From contig NZ_FVZE01000002.1 of assembly GCF_900168325.1 (NCBI RefSeq), positions 620,001 to 684,000 of the forward strand: a stretch of 64,000 nt of DNA, given 5' to 3'. The notes beneath the pieces were generated by a model. The model was not told where the DNA came from. It searched no databases and saw only the letters and a program-made list of their open reading frames with translations. The stretch is from Novosphingobium mathurense (lineage in GTDB: Bacteria > Pseudomonadota > Alphaproteobacteria > Sphingomonadales > Sphingomonadaceae). Shown piece by piece: positions 26,857-35,438 of this stretch (positions are counted from its first letter, which is position 1; the number at the start of each line of letters is the position of its first letter). The position numbers and the translations under genes are program-made.

Positions 26857-26978
26857 GTCAGAGCGGCTCGAGGCGGGTTTCCCCCCTGTTGCCCGCGCCT
26901 CCTTAAGAGCGCTTCTGGCTTAGCGTGACGAACGCTTATGGAACCCTCGACCCCCTGCCCCCGGGTCGAGGGTTTTCC
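26857..26978 (+). ncRNA. Candidate structured small RNA between lolA and xth
   Basis: The 294-base gap has a promoter-like sequence, three predicted stems and a perfect terminator. Stem 1 pairs 26859-26865 with 26910-26917 (one bulge) outside GAGGC/GCCTC (26870-26874 with 26897-26901) and GGG/CCC. Stem 2 is AGCGT-GACGA-ACGCT near 26922-26936. The third is the 12-bp terminator. This is only a structural prediction; no family was recognised. Confidence 0.4.
26942..26974 (+). terminator. Perfect 12-bp intrinsic terminator
   Basis: AACCCTCGACCC (26942-26953) pairs fully with 26963-26974 around a 9-base loop, with TTTTCCTTT overlapping and following the 3' arm (from 26973). It lies 190 bases beyond lolA, so it more plausibly ends a transcript starting in the gap. 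Confidence 0.8.
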
Positions 26979-27046
26979 TTTGGAACTGCAGCGAGGATCG
27001 CAAGCGGCACTGGCAATTCGCTCGGCGCGCACCTAAAGCCCCTGAC

Positions 27047-27838
27047 ATGCTCAAGATTGCCACCTGGAACATCAATTCTGTCCGCCTTCGCATCGATCAG
27101 GTCGAGCGCTTCCTGACTGAACAGTCGCCCGATGTCCTGTGCCTGCAGGAGATCAAGGTTGCCGAGCACCTCTTCCCGCACGAGATGTTCGAGCGACTGG
27201 GCTATACCCATCGCGCGATCCACGGTCAGAAGGGCTACCATGGCGTTGCCACGGTCAGCCGCGTGCCGTTCGCGGAATACAGCCGCCACGACTGGCAGGA
27301 CAACGGCGAGGCCCGCCACGTCGGCGTGGAACTGCAGGGGCAGGGCAAGGGCCTGATCCTCGAAAACGTCTACATTCCGGCGGGCGGCGACGTGGCCGAC
27401 CGCGAGGTCAATCCCAAGTTCGGCCAGAAGCTGGACTTCCTCGCCCGCATGACGGCTTGGGCGGACAAGATCGATCGCCCGACGCTGATCGTGGGCGACT
27501 TCAACATCGCCCCGCTCGAATGCGACGTCTACGACCACAAGGCGCTGCTCAAGGTCGTCAGCCACACCCCGATCGAGGTGGAGACGCTGGGCCGCTTCCG
27601 GGATGCGCATGGCTGGGTCGACCTTGGCCGCAAGTTTATCCCGGCGCCGGAGCGCAACTATTCCTGGTGGTCCTACCGCAGCTACTGGCGCAACAAGGAC
27701 CAGGGCCGCCGCCTCGATCACATGTGGGCCTCGCCGGACCTTGCCGGGCAGGCCACGGCGCACCGTTTCGTCGAGGAAACGCGCAAGTGGGAACAGCCCA
27801 GCGACCACGTGCCGCTGGTCACGGAGTTCGACCTCTGA
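27047..27838 (+). CDS. xth: Exodeoxyribonuclease III
   Basis: 263 residues of the EEP/AP-endonuclease family: MLKIATWNINSVR at the N-terminus, the metal-binding Glu in CLQEIKV, then GDFNIAPLE and the C-terminal SDHVPLV with the catalytic Asp-His. It repairs abasic and 3'-blocked sites. The stop overlaps a CTG that is the best candidate start for ribA. Confidence 0.96.
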   Translation: MLKIATWNINSVRLRIDQVERFLTEQSPDVLCLQEIKVAEHLFPHEMFERLGYTHRAIHGQKGYHGVATVSRVPFAEYSRHDWQDNGEARHVGVELQGQGKGLILENVYIPAGGDVADREVNPKFGQKLDFLARMTAWADKIDRPTLIVGDFNIAPLECDVYDHKALLKVVSHTPIEVETLGRFRDAHGWVDLGRKFIPAPERNYSWWSYRSYWRNKDQGRRLDHMWASPDLAGQATAHRFVEETRKWEQPSDHVPLVTEFDL

Positions 27839-28914
27839 GCGAGGCGGGTGCCTCGACCCCGGCGAGCGGGCCGCGCCGCGTTGCGCTGGCGCTCGATGCA
27901 TTGCGGCACGGCTGGCCGATCAGGGTCGGCGGCGGGCCGGTGCTGCTGCCGGCCGAAACCGGTTTCGGCCCCGACGTCGCCGCGCCGCGCATGCTGATCT
28001 CGGCGGCACGCGCCGTCACGCTCAAGCTGGCCAACCAGCGCGAGGCAGCCGTGCCCGAGGCTCCGGTGATGATCCGCGCGGCCGAGCCTTTCGATCTCGA
28101 AACGGCCCGTGCGGTCTCCGACCCGGCGCTCGACCTCGTCCATCCGATGAAGGGGCCTTTCGCCGCCGAGCACATCGATGACATGGAAGTCGCGCGCGCT
28201 GCCATGGAACTCGCGCGCCTGGCCGGAATTCTTCCGGCCTTCCTCGTGGCGCCGACGATGGACGGAGATGTGCAGGACGTTTCGCCTGCCGATCTGGATG
28301 CATGGAAGGACACCGCGCGCCTTGCCGTCGCCTCGCGTGCGCGTTTGCCTGTCGCGGCCTGCGAGGATGCGGAGATCGTCGCGTTCCGTTCCTACGACGA
28401 CTTGCGTGAGCATGTCGCGCTGGTGATCGGCGAACAGGACGGCGATCGCGCCCCGCTGGTGCGGCTGCATTCCGAGTGCCTGACCGGCGACATCCTCGGC
28501 AGCCTCAAGTGCGATTGCGGTCCGCAGCTGGACGCCGCGCTTCGGGCCATGGCCGAGGAAGCGCGGGCCGGGGGCTGGGGTGTGCTGCTCTACATGCGCC
28601 AGGAAGGGCGCGGGATCGGTCTGATCAACAAGCTGCGCGCCTATCGCCTGCAGGACCAGGGCTTCGACACGGTCGATGCCAACAATCGGCTGGGCCTGCC
28701 AACGGAGGCGCGGGACTTCCCGGTCGCCGCGCGCATGCTCGACCTGCTCGGCGTTCACGAGATCCGGCTGATGACGAACAACCCGGCCAAGGTCGAGGCG
28801 CTGGAGGCCGTGGGCGTATCGGTGGCCGAGCGCGTGCCGCACCGGCTTCCGCCCAACCCGCACAACGAACGCTATCTACAGACCAAGCGCGACCGTACCG
28901 GGCATATTCTCTGA
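27835..28914 (+). CDS. ribA: GTP cyclohydrolase II with divergent N-terminal domain
   Basis: First step of riboflavin synthesis: GTP to 2,5-diamino-6-ribosylamino-pyrimidinone phosphate. The C-terminal ~200 residues are typical, with zinc Cys residues in HSECLTGDILGSLKCDCG, and MRQEGRGIGLINKLRAY. The first ~150 residues are a long alphaproteobacterial N-terminal region that is not a DHBP synthase by motif. No ATG or TTG gives a full-length protein. The frame's best start is CTG 27835, overlapping the xth stop as CTGA and followed by SEAGAS. That start codon is inferred. Confidence 0.9.
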   Translation: MSEAGASTPASGPRRVALALDALRHGWPIRVGGGPVLLPAETGFGPDVAAPRMLISAARAVTLKLANQREAAVPEAPVMIRAAEPFDLETARAVSDPALDLVHPMKGPFAAEHIDDMEVARAAMELARLAGILPAFLVAPTMDGDVQDVSPADLDAWKDTARLAVASRARLPVAACEDAEIVAFRSYDDLREHVALVIGEQDGDRAPLVRLHSECLTGDILGSLKCDCGPQLDAALRAMAEEARAGGWGVLLYMRQEGRGIGLINKLRAYRLQDQGFDTVDANNRLGLPTEARDFPVAARMLDLLGVHEIRLMTNNPAKVEALEAVGVSVAERVPHRLPPNPHNERYLQTKRDRTGHIL

Positions 28915-29003
28915 CAGCGCGTTCCGTATGGCGCGCGCGCCGCGATTGCGGCGTGACGAGCCATTCCGCGTCTCAGCAGACGAAGTGACCAGGTCGAAAG
29001 GTC

Positions 29004-29052
29004 GGCCGGGACGCGAGGTTGGGGGTTGGGGGGGAAGCCCCGCGCCCCGGCC
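29004..29052. terminator. Hairpin with G-rich loop after ribA
   Basis: A 12-base stem with one mismatch (29004-29015 with 29041-29052) encloses a 25-base loop with G5 and G7 runs on the + strand. It lies between converging genes and has no T-tract. Confidence 0.4.
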
Positions 29053-29059
29053 TGCCGGG

Positions 29060-29362
29060 TCAGTGCGGCATCAGCAGGTATATCCCGCCGAACACGGCGA
29101 AGATCGCCGCCGCAAAGGCTCCGGCCTTCCAGATGTCGCGCTGGGTGAAGCGGTCGATCTGGGATTCGCGGAAGGCCCGGTATTGCTCGGCAACATCGGG
29201 GTTGCCGGCGATCAGGCCGAGATCGAGCGGCGTCGCGGCGCGCTCGAACCAGGTCTTGAGTTCATCGAACTCGGGGGCCGGTAGATCGGGGTAGCGCGTC
29301 AGCAGGCTGACGATGCGCGCACGCTCGTCAGCGCGGATCGCGCCGGTATCTTCGAATGACAT
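29060..29362 (-). CDS. Small single-pass membrane protein, function unknown
   Basis: 100 residues. A charged soluble part (to ~residue 78) containing PEFDELKTWFERAATPLDLGLI is followed by one C-terminal membrane helix (AGAFAAAIFAVFGGIYLL). The ending suggests a tail-anchored or type II membrane protein. No known family was recognised. Confidence 0.6.
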   Translation of the reverse strand: MSFEDTGAIRADERARIVSLLTRYPDLPAPEFDELKTWFERAATPLDLGLIAGNPDVAEQYRAFRESQIDRFTQRDIWKAGAFAAAIFAVFGGIYLLMPH

Positions 29363-29423
29363 GTGGAAGCATTCCTGAAATCGTTGGCGTCAGGCGCCAT
29401 GACAGGCGCCGGTGCGTGCGAGT

Positions 29424-29777
29424 TCAGGCGGCGGGTGGTCCGCGCAGATCAGGTAGTCGGGCAGGATGCTGGCGCGGCGGGGGACCGCGGGCCTCGGGAA
29501 GCAGGCGCAGGCGCGGACCGGCGGCGACCGCCACCGGGCGCATGGCCATGGCAGGCGCAAGGCGCGTGATCGGCGGTGCCGGCAGTTCCTGTGTTGCCGC
29601 CGCTTCCGATTTGCGCGCAGTGACCAGCGCCACGTCGAGAGTCGCGGCGCTGAAGGCCGATCCGGAGACCCGTTCGAGCGGCGCGCGAATGGGTTCGGCC
29701 GCCTGCATGCCGATGGCGGCAAGCAGCAGCACCGCCCAGAGGCGCATGCGCAGGAAGAGACTCGGACCCGAAGTCAT
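29424..29777 (-). CDS. Small secreted protein, possibly frameshifted at the C-terminus
   Basis: 117 residues with a clear signal peptide (MRLWAVLLLAAIGMQA), then an Ala/Pro/Arg-rich tail without a domain. The last ~30 residues are Arg/Pro-rich. An overlapping frame ending at 29390 gives a more protein-like end (PDYLICADHPPPELARTG), so a frameshift or sequencing error is possible. Function unknown. Confidence 0.4.
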   Translation of the reverse strand: MTSGPSLFLRMRLWAVLLLAAIGMQAAEPIRAPLERVSGSAFSAATLDVALVTARKSEAAATQELPAPPITRLAPAMAMRPVAVAAGPRLRLLPEARGPPPRQHPARLPDLRGPPAA

Positions 29778-29828
29778 GGCTATCGGCTAAGGCTCATGAC
29801 GCGCGCTGGCAACCCCGAGGTTGGTCGG

Positions 29829-30785
29829 TCAGCGGCGTTCGTAACGCTTGAGGCCGGGGCCCAGGACATTCCCGCTCAGCCGCAGGTTGTCCCCGGACCA
29901 GTCGGCAACGAAAGCGCTGTTGCGCTCGATTCCCGGGGCGAATCGGGCATTGTTGCCTTCGATCTCCAGCCCTTCCGAGCTGTGATTGCGATGTTCGGCT
30001 GCAACCGCAATGAAGGCGGAATAGTTTTCCTTGTCGCGACCCTGCACGAACCAGTTGTCGGCGATCTTGCCGGTCGCGCCGTCGGGCAGGTCGACCATGT
30101 AGTTGGTCCCGCGCCCGCGCGAATCGTCGAAGCTGCAATCGAGGATTGCAACGCGCTGGGCGCGGCTCTTGGCGTAATGTCCGCCCGCCCCTGCCTCGAA
30201 GCGGCTGCGGGTGACGATGAGCGCGCCGTAGTTGCCGACATAGATCGAATGGGCGCAACCGCCGCCGCCTTCGCACGTGCCCAGGCGCGTGAAGGTGGAC
30301 TTGTCGATGACGATCGTGCCTTGGGGATTTTCGCCGGCCAGCAGCCCTTGCTCGCTGTCGCGGAACCAGCTCTGCGTTACCGAGAGATTGCCGCCTTCGA
30401 GGCGGATGCCGGAGCCATTCTTGTCGGCAACGCGGATATTGGCGAAAACCATGCCTTCGACGGCGGCGCTGCGCCCGCGCAGAACGAGCGCGGCCTTGTC
30501 CTCGCAGGCAACGCCATCGAGGACGGACTGACCGGGCACTTTCGCCTTGTAGGTGATCTCGCCCTGGGTCTGCACCGCGCAATCGGAAAAGCGCATCGAA
30601 GCGAACAGGATGGTGCCCTTGCCGTTGCCGATGGCGTCCACCGCGTCCTGCAGGCGGGTGTAGCTGCGGCCCGTTTCGGCCACGCTATAGGGCGCCGTCT
30701 GCCCCAGCGAGGGACCGGCGGGCAATGCCAAAGCGGCGAGGGCGGACGCGGCGGCGGCGAGTCGGGCGATCATGCGCATGGCCAC
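29829..30785 (-). CDS. Secreted right-handed beta-helix repeat protein
   Basis: 318 residues. A signal peptide ends near SLGQ (~29), followed by short repeated strands with Asn/Gly turns (VEGMVFANIRVADKNGSGIRLEGGNLSVTQ and similar rungs), typical of pectate-lyase-like parallel beta-helices. No polysaccharide lyase catalytic set was identified. It is likely periplasmic or surface-exposed; substrate unknown. Confidence 0.7.
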   Translation of the reverse strand: MAMRMIARLAAAASALAALALPAGPSLGQTAPYSVAETGRSYTRLQDAVDAIGNGKGTILFASMRFSDCAVQTQGEITYKAKVPGQSVLDGVACEDKAALVLRGRSAAVEGMVFANIRVADKNGSGIRLEGGNLSVTQSWFRDSEQGLLAGENPQGTIVIDKSTFTRLGTCEGGGGCAHSIYVGNYGALIVTRSRFEAGAGGHYAKSRAQRVAILDCSFDDSRGRGTNYMVDLPDGATGKIADNWFVQGRDKENYSAFIAVAAEHRNHSSEGLEIEGNNARFAPGIERNSAFVADWSGDNLRLSGNVLGPGLKRYERR

Positions 30786-31135
30786 TTGCTAGGGCGCGCC
30801 GGTTAAGATCGCGCAAACCGCCGAAAGCCGCAGTCGGACGGGCAATGGCGTGGCATATCCTTGGCCAGCTATCCGCAGTTGCTCCGATTGATGTTGAAAG
30901 TTGAGCGATTCGGTCTTAATAAGGGGTCTGCGGGCCGGGCCCCTCTGGCGCGGCGCATGCTGGTGTGGAACGCAATCGTTTCTGCCGGACAGGCGCCACG
31001 TGATGTCGGACCGCATCGGGTGAAACCGATGCAGGATCCGGAACGCTGATTGAGGAATCCCCAACGGTCCGGCTCTTCGGAACCTTGCATTGGCTCATCC
31101 GATCGAACCTACAACCTGTTCGATAGGGATATGAC
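30786..31135. other. 350-base non-coding gap between beta-helix and YdcH-like genes
   Basis: No convincing gene. Three GGAAC words (30967, 31041, 31079) were checked for a GTT at EcfG spacing and none fits. The start of the short gene at 31136 is at the right end. Confidence 0.5.
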
Positions 31136-31318
31136 ATGACCGAACGCATTTTCCGCCTGCTGGAGCGCCAACAGCGCCTCGATGCCCTGCTGCGCCTCGC
31201 ACAAGGGCGGCGGTTTGCCGATCCGCACGAGATCGCGCTCCTCAAGAGAATGAAGACGCGGATAAGGGACAGGCTCAGCCGGCATTTGCCCCCCATTGCC
31301 GGGCGATTGAGCCTGTAA
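31136..31318 (+). CDS. YdcH-like (DUF465) small helical protein
   Basis: 60 residues, highly charged, helical, of the form RIFRLLERQQRLDALLRLAQ...IALLKRMKTRIRDRLSR, which is the pattern of the short YdcH/DUF465 family in Proteobacteria. GATAGGGATATGAC precedes the ATG, and a perfect terminator follows 5 bases past the stop, supporting a real monocistronic gene. Function unknown. Confidence 0.7.
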   Translation: MTERIFRLLERQQRLDALLRLAQGRRFADPHEIALLKRMKTRIRDRLSRHLPPIAGRLSL

Positions 31319-31323
31319 TCCCA

Positions 31324-31367
31324 GCGCCGGCGCGTAGCCCCCCATTCACGCGCCGGCGCACCTTTTT
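31324..31367 (+). terminator. Perfect intrinsic terminator between YdcH-like gene and terC
   Basis: GCGCCGGCGCGT (31324-31335) pairs fully with 31348-31359 around a 12-base loop, followed by ACC and TTTTT. It also sits 25 bases before terC, so it could act as a leader attenuator. Confidence 0.8.
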
Positions 31368-31391
31368 CCTCAAGAGGACAGGCGCATTTTC

Positions 31392-32369
31392 ATGGAATTC
31401 CTTTTTGCAAGCTGGCTGGGAACGCCGGCCTGGTTCTGGCTGGCCTTCGTGGCCATCGTTCTGCTGCTCACCGCTTTCGACCTCGGCTTCCTGCACAAGG
31501 AAGACCGGGAAATGGGCATTGCCGAGTCTTTAAGGCTGTCGGTCTTCTACATTGCCATCGCCATGGCCTTCGGCGGCTGGGTCTGGTTCCAGAAGGGGCC
31601 GTCCGCAGGCATGGAGTATTATACCGGCTACTTCATCGAGAAGGCCCTCTCGATCGATAACGTCTTCGTCATTTCGCTCGTCTTCGGCTTCTTTTCGATT
31701 GCGCCCAAATACCAGTACCGCGCGCTCCTGTGGGGTATCCTTGCGGTGATCGTCCTGCGCGGCCTGATGATCGCGGGCGGTGCGGCGATCCTCGCCTCTG
31801 CCTATTGGGTCATGTACATCTTCGCCGCCTTCCTGGTGTTCACCGGTGTGAAGATGTTCTTCACCGGAGAGCATGAGCCGGACATCGGCAAGAACCGGGT
31901 GGTACGGTGGATCTCCACGCACATGCGCGTGACTAAGGAGCACCACGCGGAGCACTTCTTCGTGAAGGTGCCCGATGCGGCAGGCAAGGTGGCATGGGCC
32001 GCGACGCCGCTGTTCCTGGCCCTTGTGGTCATCAACCTTGCCGACCTCGTCTTCGCGGTGGACTCGGTGCCGGCGATCTTCTCGATCACGACCGACACCT
32101 TTATCGTCTATACCTCGAACATCATGGCTATTCTGGGCCTGCGCGCGCTCTACTTCGCGCTGGCGGCGATGGTGCACCGCTTCCACTACCTGCAATATGC
32201 GCTGGCGGCCGTGCTGGTGTTCATCGGCGGCAAGATCTTCGTGTCCGACTTCCTGCTGGGCGGCGCCAAATTCCCGCCGCTCATCAGTCTGGGCGTCACG
32301 GTGGCGTTGATCGCGGGCGGTGTGGTCTGGTCCTTGTGGAAGACCCGGGGCGAGGAACAGACGGCCTAG
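31392..32369 (+). CDS. TerC/Alx family membrane protein
   Basis: 325 residues with about eight membrane helices. TerC motifs are seen: FTGYFIEKALSIDNVFV-like YYTGYFIEKALSIDNVFVIS around residue 80, and NLADLVFAVDSVPAIFSIT around 215. Family members such as Alx export Mn2+. No Mn riboswitch (yybP-ykoY) of sufficient length fits between the terminator and the start. The stop shares a CTAG with the convergent gene. Confidence 0.9.
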   Translation: MEFLFASWLGTPAWFWLAFVAIVLLLTAFDLGFLHKEDREMGIAESLRLSVFYIAIAMAFGGWVWFQKGPSAGMEYYTGYFIEKALSIDNVFVISLVFGFFSIAPKYQYRALLWGILAVIVLRGLMIAGGAAILASAYWVMYIFAAFLVFTGVKMFFTGEHEPDIGKNRVVRWISTHMRVTKEHHAEHFFVKVPDAAGKVAWAATPLFLALVVINLADLVFAVDSVPAIFSITTDTFIVYTSNIMAILGLRALYFALAAMVHRFHYLQYALAAVLVFIGGKIFVSDFLLGGAKFPPLISLGVTVALIAGGVVWSLWKTRGEEQTA

Positions 32370-33697
32370 GCGGCCTCGTCCAGTTCGGCGAGGATCGCCG
32401 CGTGACGGCGGCGGATCTCGTCGGCGTCCGGATCGGGAAGCATGGTGATTGCGAGGTCGGCAAGCATGCCGGCCTCGCGGACCAGCAGCCTGCGCCGGTG
32501 GGAACCCAGCACCTGCCGCGCGGCTGTCGCCAGGGCGTCCAGCGCGACAAGGGCCGTCAGGCGATTGCTGGCAACGGCATTGCGCGCGGCCACAAAGCCG
32601 CGCTGGAGGAAATGGGCGAAGTCGCTCGTCGGCGGGAAGACCGGGCAATCCGGATCGCCCCGGTTCCATTTCTCCATGTCCAGGCGCCGTCGCCCGATTT
32701 CGGCCGTGGCGGCGCCGAGCCAGTGAATCGCGGTGATGGCGGTGAAGGGATCGTTGATGCCGGGTGAAAGCGCGCGCAGGGCGATTTCCACCAGTTCGTC
32801 GATCGAGAACTCGAGGTCCTGCTCGGACGTGCGCGAGCCGCCGATGGCGAATGCCTCGCGCACCGAGCGGGCCAGGTGATCGGGCAACTGCCGTTCACCT
32901 GCCAGCACCAGCGGGACGCCGGGATAGACGAAGTCCCCGGGCCGCACCTTGAGGGCGAGGAGCAGTTCATGTTTGCGGGCCAGTTCCACCAGCGTCGTGA
33001 ACTCGATCAGGCGCACGTATCCGCTTTCGCTTGCCGGAACCGGGGTACCCGAGGGCAGGGGGCGTACCGGCGGATCCCTGTCGCCGCATTCCTCAAAGCG
33101 CCCGTCGATCTCGCGCAGCAGCCGCTCGCCGATGTTCTGCAGCACGGTGTTGATGCGGATGCTCGCGGGGATGTGGTGGAGGAAATAGACCAGGACCGCC
33201 ACCGCCACGATCATCATCGCGAAAGCGACCAGCAGCGAGAGCTGCGGCACGAAGCCGGCACTCGACATCGCTGCGGGCGGTACTGCGCCGACGGCAGCCT
33301 CGTCCTGCGAGCGCACGGCGCGCAGCACGGTGATAGCATAGTCGAACGTGCCGATGAACGTGGCGAGGCTGAGCTGGTTGCCCTTGTCTTCCATGAAATT
33401 GGTCAGCAGGCGTGGGCCGTATGTGCCGCTGGCATAGGCGACCGCCGCGATCGTGATCGAGAAGACGGTGGAGGCAACGCCGATCATAGAGCCGGACAGG
33501 ACCGTCAGGATATTGTTGGCGCCTTCGGGGCGAGCCGGAATGATCCAGTTCGTCTCGCTGAGCCAGCGACTCGCGCCAATGCGGTCGAGGTGGACGAGGA
33601 CGAGTGCCAGCAGCAGCCCGCCCAGTGCGAAAAGGGCGGGGTAGAACCAGTAGCTTGCCCGGACCGACAGCCAGTTTGAGCGCAGCGTTGCGAGCAT
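32366..33697 (-). CDS. DUF2254 family membrane protein
   Basis: 443 residues. Four N-terminal membrane helices (~15-35, ~68-90, ~105-130, ~155-180) are followed by a soluble domain with VRPGDFVYPGVPLV and LSPGINDPFTAITAIHWLG, hallmarks of DUF2254. Function unknown. ATG 33697 has GGAGGG upstream; the much longer open frame upstream is a shadow of the divergent transporter gene. Confidence 0.85.
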   Translation of the reverse strand: MLATLRSNWLSVRASYWFYPALFALGGLLLALVLVHLDRIGASRWLSETNWIIPARPEGANNILTVLSGSMIGVASTVFSITIAAVAYASGTYGPRLLTNFMEDKGNQLSLATFIGTFDYAITVLRAVRSQDEAAVGAVPPAAMSSAGFVPQLSLLVAFAMMIVAVAVLVYFLHHIPASIRINTVLQNIGERLLREIDGRFEECGDRDPPVRPLPSGTPVPASESGYVRLIEFTTLVELARKHELLLALKVRPGDFVYPGVPLVLAGERQLPDHLARSVREAFAIGGSRTSEQDLEFSIDELVEIALRALSPGINDPFTAITAIHWLGAATAEIGRRRLDMEKWNRGDPDCPVFPPTSDFAHFLQRGFVAARNAVASNRLTALVALDALATAARQVLGSHRRRLLVREAGMLADLAITMLPDPDADEIRRRHAAILAELDEAA

Positions 33698-33817
33698 CGT
33701 GAAGAACCCTCCGCAGGCAATAGAGCGTGAGCGCGCTGCCTGTTCCCTGTGCAGGCGCATGGACGGATGCAATTTTTGCCATGTACGGCGGGGCCTGTGC
33801 ACCGCTAGGGCGCGACG

Positions 33818-34735
33818 ATGGCCACCACCGATACATCTCCCATGCCACAGCACCGTCCCGGTCACGACTGGACGGCGCGGCACGTCGCGGCACTGCTGCT
33901 TGCCAATTGTGGGCTGGCGCTGGGGCCGTGGCTGGTCCGGCTTGCCGATACGGGGCCGGTCGCGGCAGGGTACTGGCGGCTGATGATTGCCATGCCCTTC
34001 GTGTTTCTGCTCAGCCTGCGTGAACCGGCCGTGCAGCGCCGGGTGGGTGGCATGGCCCTGTTGATCGTGCTGGGGGCGGGCGTGGCCTTCGCGCTGGACC
34101 TGGCCGCGTGGCACGTCGGCATCGTAAGGACCAAGCTGGGCAATGCCTCGCTGTTCGGCAACGGCGGCAGCGTGATCCTGATGGCCTGGGGCCTGATCGC
34201 GGCCCGGCGGCGTCCGCGCCTGCTGGAACTGGCGGCGATCACCTCGGCGTTGACCGGCGCCGGACTGCTGATGGGCGGCTCGCTGGAGATCAGCCACGCG
34301 AACTTCGTGGGCGACCTGTTCTGCCTGCTCGCGGGCTTCTTCTATGCCGTCTACATCCTGATGCTCAATTCGGTGCGCGGGCGGCTGGGGCAATATTCGC
34401 TGCTGTTCAATTCGATGTTCGCCAGCGTGCCGCTGATGCTGCTGATCGCGTGGCTGCTGGGCGAGCAGATCGTGCCGGGCAACTGGACGCCCCTGATCGC
34501 GCTCGCCTTTACCAGTCAGCTTATCGGGCAGGGCTTCCTCGTCTATTCGCTGCGCCACTTCCCGCCGCTGGTGATCGGCCTTGCGCTGCTGACCCAGCCC
34601 GCGATTTCCGCCACGATCGGCTGGCTCGCCTTCGGGGAATTGCTGACGCCGGTCGACGTGATCGGCATGGTCCTTCTTGCCGGGGCCCTTGCCATGGCCA
34701 AGGCGGGTGACCGCCCTGCAACCGAAAGGGCCTGA
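33818..34735 (+). CDS. EamA/DMT family transporter
   Basis: 305 residues with ten hydrophobic segments in two EamA repeats, including the second-repeat signature [37 protein letters not shown]. Family members export amino acids or metabolites. The ATG of a pseudouridine synthase gene follows after a near-overlap, so they may be co-transcribed. Confidence 0.85.
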   Translation: MATTDTSPMPQHRPGHDWTARHVAALLLANCGLALGPWLVRLADTGPVAAGYWRLMIAMPFVFLLSLREPAVQRRVGGMALLIVLGAGVAFALDLAAWHVGIVRTKLGNASLFGNGGSVILMAWGLIAARRRPRLLELAAITSALTGAGLLMGGSLEISHANFVGDLFCLLAGFFYAVYILMLNSVRGRLGQYSLLFNSMFASVPLMLLIAWLLGEQIVPGNWTPLIALAFTSQLIGQGFLVYSLRHFPPLVIGLALLTQPAISATIGWLAFGELLTPVDVIGMVLLAGALAMAKAGDRPATERA

Positions 34736-34739
34736 TGCC

Positions 34740-35288
34740 GTGGCGCGCCTGATCCTCTTCAACAAGCCCTTCGATGTCCTCTCGCAGTTCACCGACCTGC
34801 GGTCGCCCACGCCGCGCGCAACATTGTCCGATTTCATCGACGTGCCCGGCGTCTATCCGGCGGGGCGGCTGGACCGCGACAGCGAAGGGCTGCTGCTGCT
34901 GACCGAAGATGGCCGCCTGCAGGCGCGCATTGCCGATCCGAAGTTCAAGCTGGCCAAGACCTACCTTGTGCAGGTCGAGGGTGAGCCGGACGAGGCAAGC
35001 CTCGAGCGTCTGCGCAAGGGCGTGACGCTCAAGGACGGCATGACCCGGCCGGCGCAAGTCGAACTGATCGACGAGCCCGACCTCTGGCCGCGCAATCCGC
35101 CCGTGCGGTTTCGCAAGACGGTACCCGATCGCTGGCTGCGCCTGACGATTCGCGAAGGTCGCAATCGCCAGGTGCGGCGGATGACGGCGACTGTCGGACA
35201 TCCCACCTTGCGGCTGGTGCGCTGGCAGATCGGCGACTGGACGCTCGATGGTCTTGCTTCGGGGCAGTGGCGGGAAGTAACGGCCTGA
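34740..35288 (+). CDS. RluE/RsuA-type rRNA pseudouridine synthase
   Basis: 182 residues. The catalytic Asp is in [17 protein letters not shown], and the C-terminus has [31 protein letters not shown]. Without an N-terminal S4 domain it resembles RluE, which modifies 23S rRNA. The start is GTG 34740, four bases after the transporter stop. Confidence 0.9.
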   Translation: MARLILFNKPFDVLSQFTDLRSPTPRATLSDFIDVPGVYPAGRLDRDSEGLLLLTEDGRLQARIADPKFKLAKTYLVQVEGEPDEASLERLRKGVTLKDGMTRPAQVELIDEPDLWPRNPPVRFRKTVPDRWLRLTIREGRNRQVRRMTATVGHPTLRLVRWQIGDWTLDGLASGQWREVTA

Positions 35289-35290
35289 AT

Positions 35291-35329
35291 TTTTGCGAAG
35301 TATCGCAAAAGTTGCGATCCGGTCGCAAC
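35291..35329. repeat. Two adjacent perfect inverted repeats with TTGCGA/TCGCAA half-sites
   Basis: TTTTGCGA-AGTA-TCGCAAAA (35291-35310) is followed at once by GTTGCGA-TCCGG-TCGCAAC (35311-35329). Each is a perfect palindrome and both share TTGCGA arms, giving four half-sites in 39 bases. They lie between a pseudouridine synthase stop (2 bases before) and a hypothetical gene start (110 bases after). They may be a double operator or a tandem terminator. Confidence 0.55.
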
Positions 35330-35438
35330 TCGCATGCGCTCAAGTTGGATTTACCTGTTCATTTCTCGCTGTCCAAGACGGGGACAGTGGATATTGCACT
35401 GTGGTAATTGACCTGCAGGATATTGTAATGCGTATCGA

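Noticed and set aside
31319..31391. Mn riboswitch (yybP-ykoY) before terC
   Set aside because: The only structure is a terminator hairpin; the gap is too short for the aptamer.
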